This document shows, piece by piece, positions 35,301-41,798 of a DNA stretch of 63,859 nt. Below the pieces are notes generated by a model. It made no database searches and was not told the origin of the DNA. It was given only the letters and a program-made list of their open reading frames with translations. The stretch is from Chloroflexota bacterium. Its GTDB lineage: Bacteria; Chloroflexota; Dehalococcoidia; JACPQD01. The translations under genes and the position numbers were made by a program. The stretch lies in assembly GCA_016190665.1 (NCBI GenBank), contig JACPQD010000086.1:1-63859 (forward strand), in the 5' to 3' direction. The number at the start of each line of letters is the position of its first letter. The stretch's first letter is position 1.

Positions 35301-35515
35301 AGGGGTGGAACATGATCGGCTTTACCACTACGCGCGCCAACACTCCCGTGGGACAGTACATCGCTGCGCTGGCCGGCAAGTGGATCAGGCTCTATCGGTA
35401 CGACCAGGTATTTGGATGGGAATTGGCCGCGCCCGGCGGCGTGGGCTTCAGCCAGATGGAATGGGGCAGAGGCTACTGGATATTCCTCAACGAAGCCGGG
35501 ACACTGGCGCCGTAG
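32309..35515 (+). CDS. Exported YVTN beta-propeller protein with shared C-terminal domain
   Basis: A 1068-aa exported protein. A basic start and hydrophobic stretch (LWVALALTANVLATGLLL) form the signal. Residues about 70-670 are around 14 repeats of the YVTN type (GIAVDATRNLVYVTNFNDNT, VSIISGASNTVVSTTAVGGN), enough for two seven-bladed propellers. A Thr/Pro linker (about 670-755) follows, then a jelly-roll-like module with NGGFENEGGWTLISIGRTDT. The C-terminal 160 residues from GWNLISMPGALTDPS through GWNMIGF to the terminal GTLAP are shared with the next four genes. It probably acts as a surface adhesion or scaffold protein. AGGAGG precedes the ATG. Confidence 0.88.
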   Translation: MFDLRQLRTGASRLPTLGARLRLWVALALTANVLATGLLLSSTHATPAPIAPVVACPVVSTFPAGPLPSASAPVALAVDSVRGRVYVAHNQEFVINQLPTNRVSVVDQATGSIVTTIAVGNTPKGIAVDATRNLVYVTNFNDNTVSIISGASNTVVSTTAVGGNPQGVAVDPSAGLVYIANTTGNSVTVLDAATGAVNRTIPLGGGAYSVAVDTTTHLAYVAVHAGTWSVVPVRGQTGTVQAAIPLSLLFSIKGIAVNPGRLVYVSDHDTGRVAIIDISVTPPRETDFSRFFGGTYPDALALDSVTGTLFVPDNGSNQVRVFDSMGTQRAAIITLRLPSAVAVDETSRRTYVANQGSDSLTVINTDTRAFVKTIVLGTFDPGLALDATNGRLYAANFPADAVSVIALAGRTVETSWLSGPGPWAVAVDPAVKQLYSLNYEEGTMSILDTTTGQVKGKVNVGPLPLAVTVNPATRMVYVTSTSNNTLTVLNGATNSVAATLTLGSKPVGIAIDQTAGRIYVANQLAGTISVIDAAANVVIATWTLPTGFNNVWGLAVDPTLRRLYATLPPNLIGDFTGLAVLNADTGALITQIPTPGRAALVAVNPVTHQVFMTDSSNNTVSIIDGASNTTVATVTVGNSPNSVVVDQNTGLAYVGNAADGTVSVIEPCPPATATPTPTPTSTPTPTPVAPATATPTATTFPAATPTNTVTPVSTPTVGGPAVSPTVTPTPSPGVTAAPTATPMPTTPTPGIGNGGFENEGGWTLISIGRTDTTARTGIWSLVSTPGASGRFYQVVTIPGNALSATLTFYWKVMNPDFTGDTCNDYLQVKVMDASLSRLIGYGRSVYCTSLDWRLATIDFSEIISSISGQAISIVFEIQQDTLPPNAVFYVDDVAFVVDVGGVSSNQVQLSGGWNLISMPGALTDPSVAAVFAQAPSVTRVYYSDRGNWVYAFRAGDGWTGPLTQILDGRGYWVYVVAPSVLTLNLAPPVSNPAYILSEGWNMIGFTTTRANTPVGQYIAALAGKWIRLYRYDQVFGWELAAPGGVGFSQMEWGRGYWIFLNEAGTLAP
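34871..35515 (+). other. Shared C-terminal domain, instance 1 (within YVTN protein)
   Basis: The domain proper covers codons for residues about 908-1068. Half A runs GWNLISMPGALTDPSVAAVF to GRGYWVYVV; half B runs GWNMIGFTTTRANTPVGQYI to GRGYWIFLNEAGTLAP. The halves are similar to each other (GWN-[LM]-I, a GKW/GNW-x-Y strand, GRGYW). Confidence 0.8.
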
Positions 35516-35606
35516 ATCAGTCGTAAAGATTACGCCGCCAGCAATCTCAAGTAGCGCCCCTGCGAACCATATCCTCTGCGCGCCCGGCAAAGCCGCACCG
35601 AATTTA

Positions 35607-35677
35607 TTACAAAACTGTTACATGCCAATTCCTTGCGGCCCTCATTTTGTGATTCTTTTGTTACAAAATTGTGTACC
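35607..35677 (+). promoter_or_regulatory. Direct repeat pair upstream of subtilase promoter
   Basis: TTACAAAACTGTTACA and TTACAAAATTGTGTACC, 54 bases apart (about five helical turns), just upstream of the -35 box. A candidate binding site for a regulator of the surface cluster. Confidence 0.45.
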
Positions 35678-35684
35678 ATAAAGC

Positions 35685-35713
35685 TTGCCAATCTGGTACT
35701 ATGATGATATTAT
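35685..35713 (+). promoter_or_regulatory. Promoter of the subtilase pair
   Basis: TTGCCA, 17 bases, TATTAT, with a leader of about 165 bases. Confidence 0.6.
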
Positions 35714-35880
35714 TGCAAGATTGTCCTGTTCATAGGCTTGCCAACGAAACTTCGTTGGCTGTCGCTTATTACGGACTTATTAAGGGATCCTCGGTTGATG
35801 GGATGCTGGGTGAGGGCCACACTTCTGCCTCGATCTTTCCCACCAGGGTGTAAGCCAGGCGGCTTTCGCAAGATCGCCGC

Positions 35881-38055
35881 ATGAGAAAAGCCCTGGCGCC
35901 GGCTCTTGCCCTGCTTCTGGCCCTCGGCTTCTGGCTGCCTCTGAACCTTACTGCCTCGGTGCGGGCTGACTGGACGGCGGGGAAGCCGCTGAAGCAGGCA
36001 GACCCGAGGCGGGGCGACTTCGTCCCGGGGCAGTTGATCGTCAAGTTCAAGGCCTCTGCCTCTCCTTCGGCCATATCTGCCCTGGCTATGAGCCACGGCC
36101 TCGTCGAAAGGGACTGGATCGACGCGCTTAATGCTCGCGTCGTCGCCGTCCCTGAGGGGCGGGAGGCAGAGCTGCTCAGCAAGCTTTCCGCCGACGCCCG
36201 GGTGGAATATGCTGAGCCGAACTACCTGCTCCGCTCACTCTTTGTTCCCAATGACCCTTCCTATGCTTCGCAACAATGGAATCTCCCGAAGATAAATATG
36301 CCCGCGGCCTGGGACATCTCTCAGGGCGTGTCTTCGATCAAAGTGGCCGTTATCGACACCGGGATGGATATGGCCCACCCCGACAAGCCCGTCAATCTCG
36401 TGGTCGGCTACAACTACGCTACGAATAGCGCCACCGATGTTAACGACACCTTCGGCCACGGGACCTTCGTTTCCGGGATAATCGCGGCTGCCACCGGAAA
36501 CAGCGCTGGCATCGCCAGCATGGCCTCCGGTGTGACATTGGGCGCTTACAAGGAGGCCAGCTCCTCCAGCGGAAGCTTCACCACTTCCGCCTTGAGCAGC
36601 GCCATCACGAGGGCTACCGACGATGGCGCCAGGGTTATCAACCTCAGCCTCGGCGGCCCCAACCCCTCCGCTACGATGCAGTCGGCTACAGACTATGCGT
36701 GGAGCAGGGGGGTGCTGGTCGTAGCCGCGGCGGGCAACTGCGGCGCGGCCAGTCCCAGCGCCGTTTGCATCTCGGTTAATGAGGTCGAATATCCTGCGGC
36801 CAACCCGAACGTGTTGGCTGTCGGCGCCACCGACTCCAACGACAATGTGGCGCCTTTTTCGACTCAGAATAGCACTGTGGATATCACCGCTCCCGGACAG
36901 TCCATTTACAGTACGCGCCCCACAAGCCTGGGCACCTACGCCACGGGCAGCGGCACATCCTTCTCTACGCCTCACGTGGCCGCCTTGGCCGCCCTCATCT
37001 GGTCGATCAACCCCAGCCTCACGAATCAGCAGGTGGCTGACATCGTAACATCCAGGGCAACGGACCTCGGCGCTGCCGGAAAGGATATCGCCTACGGTTG
37101 GGGTCGTATCGACGCCGTGGCCGCGCTGACCGCCGCCCAGTCCACTCTGCCGCCCACGCCTACTTCCACCGCCGCGCCGACGGCCACGGCCACGCCGCTT
37201 GCCAGTGCGACGCCGACCGCCACCGCCACTGTCGGGGGCACACCCGCGCCGACGGCCACGTCTACACCCACGCCGCTTGCCAGTGCGACGCCGACCGCCA
37301 CCGCCGCGGGCACACCTGCGCCGACAGCTACATACACGCCAACCCAAACGGCGAGTCCCGTCCCCACGGCGACACAGCCTCCGCCGCCAGCTCCCGGAGG
37401 GGGTGGTGGAGGTGGCGGCGGAATAGCCTTGCCACCCACCGCCACGCCAACGAAAACCCGGACCCCAACGCCGACGCCAACCCGGACTCCGACGCCGTTG
37501 CCTACGGCGACTCCTACGGCGACGGCTACCCCAACGCCGGTGCGACGGGCGATCCTTTCGCTTCGGCCAGGCTGGAACCTGGTTTCAATCCCGGCCAACT
37601 TGGCCGACTCTTCGTTGATGGCCGTCTTCGGTGGCATCGCCGACAGGGTCTTCCACTACAACGCCAACACCGGAGGATGGGACTACGCCGTCCTCGAGGG
37701 TGCTCGGTGGACGGGGAACCTGGAGCGCGTGGAGGAGGGCCAGGGCTACTGGGTCAACTCGCTCGTCGAAGGCAGTCTGGTGTTGGAAATCCTCTCTGAG
37801 CGCGCGGCAGCGCCGCGGGCTGGTTATTCCCTCCCCGAAGGGTGGAATATGATCGGATACATTTCTCACGACCTGGCGCCGTCCGCCAGTGTGAACGTCT
37901 ATCTTGCCAGTCTAAGCGGAGCCTGGACGTCTCTCTACCGGTACACTCCGAGCGTCGGATACGAGCTTCGTAAGCCCGGCTCCGGTTTCCCCACAGTTGA
38001 GATAGGCAGGGGCTATCTGCTATACTTGAATTCGGCAAGCACACTGGTGCCGTAG
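35881..38055 (+). CDS. Secreted subtilisin-like protease (S8) with shared C-terminal domain
   Basis: A 724-aa exported serine protease. Signal peptide 1-29 (ALALLLALGFWLPLNL), an inhibitor-like propeptide at about 45-118 with FVPGQLIVKFKASASPSAIS, then a peptidase S8 domain of thermitase/fervidolysin type. The catalytic residues are visible: Asp159 in AVIDTGMD, His193 in FGHGTFVSG, Asn286 in AAGNCG and Ser360 in GTSFSTPHVAALA. A Thr/Pro linker with a Gly run (about 425-555) leads to the C-terminal domain 563-724 (RPGWNLVSIPANLADSS ... GWNMIGYIS ... NSASTLVP). It probably works at the cell surface, processing proteins or feeding on them. Near-twin of the next gene. Confidence 0.93.
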   Translation: MRKALAPALALLLALGFWLPLNLTASVRADWTAGKPLKQADPRRGDFVPGQLIVKFKASASPSAISALAMSHGLVERDWIDALNARVVAVPEGREAELLSKLSADARVEYAEPNYLLRSLFVPNDPSYASQQWNLPKINMPAAWDISQGVSSIKVAVIDTGMDMAHPDKPVNLVVGYNYATNSATDVNDTFGHGTFVSGIIAAATGNSAGIASMASGVTLGAYKEASSSSGSFTTSALSSAITRATDDGARVINLSLGGPNPSATMQSATDYAWSRGVLVVAAAGNCGAASPSAVCISVNEVEYPAANPNVLAVGATDSNDNVAPFSTQNSTVDITAPGQSIYSTRPTSLGTYATGSGTSFSTPHVAALAALIWSINPSLTNQQVADIVTSRATDLGAAGKDIAYGWGRIDAVAALTAAQSTLPPTPTSTAAPTATATPLASATPTATATVGGTPAPTATSTPTPLASATPTATAAGTPAPTATYTPTQTASPVPTATQPPPPAPGGGGGGGGGIALPPTATPTKTRTPTPTPTRTPTPLPTATPTATATPTPVRRAILSLRPGWNLVSIPANLADSSLMAVFGGIADRVFHYNANTGGWDYAVLEGARWTGNLERVEEGQGYWVNSLVEGSLVLEILSERAAAPRAGYSLPEGWNMIGYISHDLAPSASVNVYLASLSGAWTSLYRYTPSVGYELRKPGSGFPTVEIGRGYLLYLNSASTLVP

Positions 38056-38071
38056 CCCCGACGCGTCGGGG
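38056..38071. repeat. Palindrome before second subtilase
   Basis: CCCCGACGCGTCGGGG, an exact 16-base palindrome starting just after the upstream stop codon and 27 bases before the next ATG. A near-identical palindrome precedes the fourth gene of the cluster. Confidence 0.75.
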
Positions 38072-38098
38072 CAGGCGCCACCCGGAAAAGGTAGCTCC

Positions 38099-40129
38099 AT
38101 GAGAAAAGCCCTTCCCTTAACTGCATTCCTCCTGTTTGTGCCCATCTTCTGGCTGCCCTTGGACCCCTCCCAGGCGGGCTACCGGGCGGCAGACAAGCCT
38201 GAGATAAGGCAGGCGGCCCCCAGCCCAGGGCGGTTCGTTCCTGGCCAGTTGATCGTCAAGTTCAAGAGTTCCGCCTCCCCAGGGGCCATATCTGCCTTGA
38301 AGGCTGACCTTGGCCTGTCGGAAGAGGCGCGAATTGAAGAGATCGAAGCTCGTCTCGTGAGCGTAACCGCGGGGCGCGAGACAGAGGTCATCAGCAGGCT
38401 TTCCGCCGACGCCCGCGTCGCGTACGCTGAGCCCAATTATCTCTACCGGCCTCTTTTCGCTCCCAGCGACACCTACTACGTGGCCGGCAACCAGTGGAGT
38501 CTCCAGAAGATAGGTATGCCCTCGGCCTGGGATATGTCCCAGGGGATCGCGGCAGTGAAAGTCGCCGTCATAGACACCGGAATCGACGCCTCCCATCCTG
38601 ATAAGCCAGTCAATTTGCAGATCGGCTTTAACTACGTCACCAACAGCTATGAGGCAAGCGACATTGTTGGGCATGGGACCTTCGTCTCAGGGTTGATCGC
38701 CGCCGCCACCAACAATGGCGCGGGCATGGCCGGCATGGCGCCCGGGGTGACGGTGAGGATGTACAAAGAGTTGAACCCCGCCACCGACACTTTCGACAGC
38801 TTCAAGCTGAGCAGCGCTATCAAGGATGCTGTGAACCAGGAAGCTAAGGTCATCAATTTGAGCCTGGGCGGGCCCGATTATTCGGTGACATTGCGGTCGG
38901 CCACGGACTACGCCTGGAGCAAGGGCGCCCTGGTAGTCGCGGCAGTTGGCAACTGCGGCCCTGACAGCCCGGGCTTTGACTGCGCGGTATACAATCAGAT
39001 CGAGTATCCGGCGGCCAATCCCAATGTTATGGCGGTCGGGGCCACTAACTCTTCCGACGTTGTGGCGCCCTTTTCGACTCAGAACAGCTTAGTGGCGGTC
39101 TCCGCGCCGGGACAGACGATACTGAGCATTAGCCCCGCGAGTCAGGGCTCGCCCTATAAATATGGGAGCGGCACGTCTTTCTCTGCCCCCCACGTCGCCG
39201 CCCTGGCGGCCCTCATCTGGTCGGTTAACCCCGCCCTTTCCAACAAGCAAGTGGGGAACATCATCATGGGCACAGCTAAGGACCTGGGTACCCCGGGGAA
39301 AGACAACGCCTATGGCTGGGGCAGAATTGATGCCAACGCGGCGCTGCTGACAGCGCGCTCCTACCTGACGCCGACCCCGACAGGCGCGGCGACGCCAACT
39401 CCTACGCCCACGCCCGCCCTGACCGGCACGGCAACGGCGATGCCCGGGCCGACAGGGACGTCGACCCCTACGGCCACAGCGACGCCCACGCCTGGGCCGA
39501 CAGGGACGTCGGCCCCTACGGCCACAACGACACCTACACCTGGGCCGACAGGGACGGCAGCTCCTACGTCCACGTCCACACCCGTCGCCGGTACTCCGCG
39601 GGCCACTGCTACCCCAACGGCTACCCCGCTTGTCGGCCAGGTATTGGCAGGCTGGAATCTGATATCCTTTCCCAGCCCCCTCCAGGATTCGTCGATTAGC
39701 GCTGTCTTCGCTCAGACACCTTCCATTATTCGGGTCTACACATCGGTGGACGGCGCCTGGGCCTACGCTTTTCGCGTTGGGGACGCCTGGAACGGTACGC
39801 TGGCCCAGATCGTCGACGGTCGCGGCTACTGGGTCTACGCGACCACGCCCACCAGCTTCTTCGTGTCCCCCAAACCGCCGGATTCCCTGGCGCCGAGGCC
39901 GAGCTATGCGTTGCCAGCGGACTGGAGCACCATAGGCGTCACCTCTTCTCAAGCCGCCATCGCGGTTGATGCATATCTGGCCAGTCTTGAGGGTAAGTGG
40001 ACATCGATGTATAATTACGATCCGGGGCTGGGCTACAATCTCGCCAAGCCCGGCTTCGGCTTCACCAGCGTAGAGCGCTTTCGCGGCTACTGGATCTTTC
40101 TCTCTGCGCCGGGCGCGCTGGTGCCTTAG
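38099..40129 (+). CDS. Second secreted subtilisin-like protease (S8) with shared C-terminal domain
   Basis: A 676-aa paralogue of the upstream protease: signal peptide (LTAFLLFVPIFWLPLD), propeptide (FVPGQLIVKFKSSASPGAIS), S8 domain with Asp159 (AVIDTGIDASHPDKP), His192 (GHGTFVSGLIAA), oxyanion Asn in AVGNCG and Ser360 (GTSFSAPHVAALA). A shorter Thr/Pro linker built on repeated GPTGTS units (about 425-515) precedes the C-terminal domain 518-676 (AGWNLISFPSPLQDSSISAV, then SAPGALVP). The second half is atypical, with DWSTIGV where the others have GWNMIGY. The two genes are separated by 43 bases and share the promoter. Confidence 0.93.
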   Translation: MRKALPLTAFLLFVPIFWLPLDPSQAGYRAADKPEIRQAAPSPGRFVPGQLIVKFKSSASPGAISALKADLGLSEEARIEEIEARLVSVTAGRETEVISRLSADARVAYAEPNYLYRPLFAPSDTYYVAGNQWSLQKIGMPSAWDMSQGIAAVKVAVIDTGIDASHPDKPVNLQIGFNYVTNSYEASDIVGHGTFVSGLIAAATNNGAGMAGMAPGVTVRMYKELNPATDTFDSFKLSSAIKDAVNQEAKVINLSLGGPDYSVTLRSATDYAWSKGALVVAAVGNCGPDSPGFDCAVYNQIEYPAANPNVMAVGATNSSDVVAPFSTQNSLVAVSAPGQTILSISPASQGSPYKYGSGTSFSAPHVAALAALIWSVNPALSNKQVGNIIMGTAKDLGTPGKDNAYGWGRIDANAALLTARSYLTPTPTGAATPTPTPTPALTGTATAMPGPTGTSTPTATATPTPGPTGTSAPTATTTPTPGPTGTAAPTSTSTPVAGTPRATATPTATPLVGQVLAGWNLISFPSPLQDSSISAVFAQTPSIIRVYTSVDGAWAYAFRVGDAWNGTLAQIVDGRGYWVYATTPTSFFVSPKPPDSLAPRPSYALPADWSTIGVTSSQAAIAVDAYLASLEGKWTSMYNYDPGLGYNLAKPGFGFTSVERFRGYWIFLSAPGALVP

Positions 40130-40239
40130 GCTTGGCGCGGTCTGGGAGCGTTCCGCGAAATCCGGCACACGTGCCGGAGTGCTCAAAGCCAGGCGGGTTG
40201 TCCCGTAGGGGTAATGGGACAGGCATTCCTGCCTGCCCC

Positions 40240-40261
40240 GGACAGACTGGAAAGTCTGTCC
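40240..40261. terminator. Hairpin after the subtilase pair
   Basis: GGACAGACT, loop GGAA, AGTCTGTCC, followed by TCCTTTCTC. It may end the subtilase transcript. The same sequence style is common in dispersed repeats. Confidence 0.4.
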
Positions 40262-40293
40262 TCCTTTCTCGCGGTCCCTTTATGGGGCGCCCT

Positions 40294-40322
40294 TTGTTAT
40301 TTTGGCGCATTGATGTTAAAAT
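40294..40322 (+). promoter_or_regulatory. Promoter candidate of the small surface protein
   Basis: TTGTTA, 17 bases, TAAAAT. A second candidate TTGACA, 16 bases, CATAGT lies at 40359-40386, nearer the gene. Confidence 0.55.
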
Positions 40323-40417
40323 ACGTTTTCGCCGCGTTTAGGAAGATTTCGCCGGCATTTGACACGCTCGTGTCGGTTAACATAGTGGAACATCCGTCGA
40401 GGGTAGGGATGGATTAG

Positions 40418-40433
40418 CCCCGACACGTCGGGG
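40418..40433. repeat. Palindrome before the small surface protein
   Basis: CCCCGACACGTCGGGG, one base pair different from the palindrome at 38056, and placed just before the GGAGGAGG ribosome site. Confidence 0.75.
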
Positions 40434-40454
40434 CGCAAGGAGGAGGTAGAAACT

Positions 40455-41480
40455 ATGGCATTCATCAACAAGGCAGGCGGTACAAGAAAGGCGTTCGTCC
40501 TGGCGGGCGTCCTGCTGGCCAGTCTTTTGTTCTGGCTTCCCGCTTCGGGCGCTGGCACGTGGATGGCGGGGGGCGAAGCGGTCTCCCTTCAAGGCCCGCC
40601 CGCCATGCCCGCGGAGTACGGAGGGTTTGTGAGGGTGAGGGGTGTTCTGGCCGCCGATGACATCCTGGTCACCGCGAAGGTGGAAGGCAACGCGTCCTAC
40701 ACCGCCGGCCCTGTGAAGACAAAGGCGGGCAAGTACAGCTTGCTCGTAGTGCAGCCGGGCGCCGCTTACCTGGGCAAGACCGTCACCTTCTACGTCGGCG
40801 GCGAGCTGGCCAACGAGACGGACACCTACGTTGAAGGCGCCATCAAGACCAGCTTCGATCTGACCGTGGGGGTCGGCCCGGGGACGCCAACTCGAACGCC
40901 CACGCCCATCGCCACCCCGACTCCCAGCCCAACCCCGACCCCATCGCCAACTCCCACGCCGGAGCTGGCGTCCAATGAGATCAAGCTGCTGAAGGGCTGG
41001 AACCTGATCTCGGTTCGCACGCCCCTTCAAGACCCATCGGTGGGGGCGGTTTTCGCCGCGCTTCCCGTCGAAACCAAGGTCTTTCAGAAGCAAGGCGAAG
41101 GCTGGCTCATCGCCAAACGCCTGGAGGATGGCTGGGGCGGCACGCTGACGCAGATCGTGGACGGCGTCGGATATTGGGTGGAGGCTGTGGCGGCGGCAAC
41201 GATAACCATAACGCCCTCCGCCGGCCCCCCGCCTCTGCCGCCTTCGTATTCCCTCCCAGTGGGCGACAGCTTGATCGGCTTCACTTCCAAATACGCTGCC
41301 AGGCCGGTAGAAGACTATTTGAAGAGTGTATCCGGCAAATGGGATAAAATGTATCGGTTCAACGCTGCCCTACAAGCTTTCGAGCCGGTGTATCCTGGAG
41401 GCGCCGGCCTTTTCACCCACATGCACGCGGGCCTCGGATACTCGCTTCACATGATCGCAGAGGGGACGTTGTCGCCATAA
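40455..41480 (+). CDS. Small exported protein with shared C-terminal domain
   Basis: A 341-aa exported protein. A signal peptide ends near residue 33 (FVLAGVLLASLLFWLPASGA). Residues about 45-140 form a small beta-rich module (YGGFVRVRGVLAADDILVTA, KAGKYSLLVVQPGAAYLGKT then VTFYVGG) resembling a carboxypeptidase-regulatory or transthyretin-like fold. A short Thr/Pro linker (145-175) leads to the C-terminal domain 181-341 (KGWNLISVRTPLQDPSVGAV ... IVDGVGYWVEA ... AEGTLSP). No catalytic residues are apparent, so it may be an adhesive or structural client. GGAGGAGG precedes the ATG, and a strong hairpin follows the stop. Confidence 0.85.
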   Translation: MAFINKAGGTRKAFVLAGVLLASLLFWLPASGAGTWMAGGEAVSLQGPPAMPAEYGGFVRVRGVLAADDILVTAKVEGNASYTAGPVKTKAGKYSLLVVQPGAAYLGKTVTFYVGGELANETDTYVEGAIKTSFDLTVGVGPGTPTRTPTPIATPTPSPTPTPSPTPTPELASNEIKLLKGWNLISVRTPLQDPSVGAVFAALPVETKVFQKQGEGWLIAKRLEDGWGGTLTQIVDGVGYWVEAVAAATITITPSAGPPPLPPSYSLPVGDSLIGFTSKYAARPVEDYLKSVSGKWDKMYRFNAALQAFEPVYPGGAGLFTHMHAGLGYSLHMIAEGTLSP

Positions 41481-41798
41481 CGGCGGTTCGCGATGCTCTT
41501 GAACCGGAGGAGGGCAGGTCTTGCCCTCCTCCGGTTCTCCGAGTCGGATATTTCTGACCCCCCGCCTCCTGGCCGCTTCTCGCTTCTCCCTCCTCGACAA
41601 GACCAGACTTCGCAAGTCCGGCACGTTTTCGTAACGTTTTTACATTCCCTTTTATGACTTCTTGACCTCGCTCTTGCCACAATGGATACATGGCTGGTCG
41701 CCCTTAGCCGCCGACTAGCCTGGGACGACCCTTGATCACTATAGCTGGCTCAGCAGCCGTGTTGAGGCGCTGGCCACAGTTTCGGGGAGGTAGTAGAA
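41481..41798. other. Gap before the Thr/Pro stalk protein
   Basis: Holds the strong hairpin at 41501-41537, CTTCTCGCTTCTCC-type repeat and a weak TTGACC promoter-like hexamer near 41662. No gene. Confidence 0.55.
41501..41537. terminator. Strong hairpin after small surface protein
   Basis: GAACCGGAGGAGGGCA, five-base loop, TGCCCTCCTCCGGTTC: a perfect 16-bp stem. It is followed by CTCCGAG and not a T-run, so it is a possible terminator or mRNA-end stabiliser. Confidence 0.55.

Larger units (their letters stand above)
35516..35880. other. Regulatory gap before the first subtilase
   Basis: AT-rich compared with its surroundings. Contains two TTACAAAA-type direct repeats (35607-35622 and 35661-35677), a consensus-like promoter and an inverted repeat GCCAACGAA/TTCGTTGGC (35740-35759). 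No gene. Confidence 0.65.
40130..40454. other. Gap before the small surface protein
   Basis: Contains GGACAGGCATTCCTGCCTG and the hairpin GGACAGACT/AGTCTGTCC (40240-40261), two candidate promoters and a CCCCGACACGTCGGGG palindrome. No gene. Confidence 0.6.
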
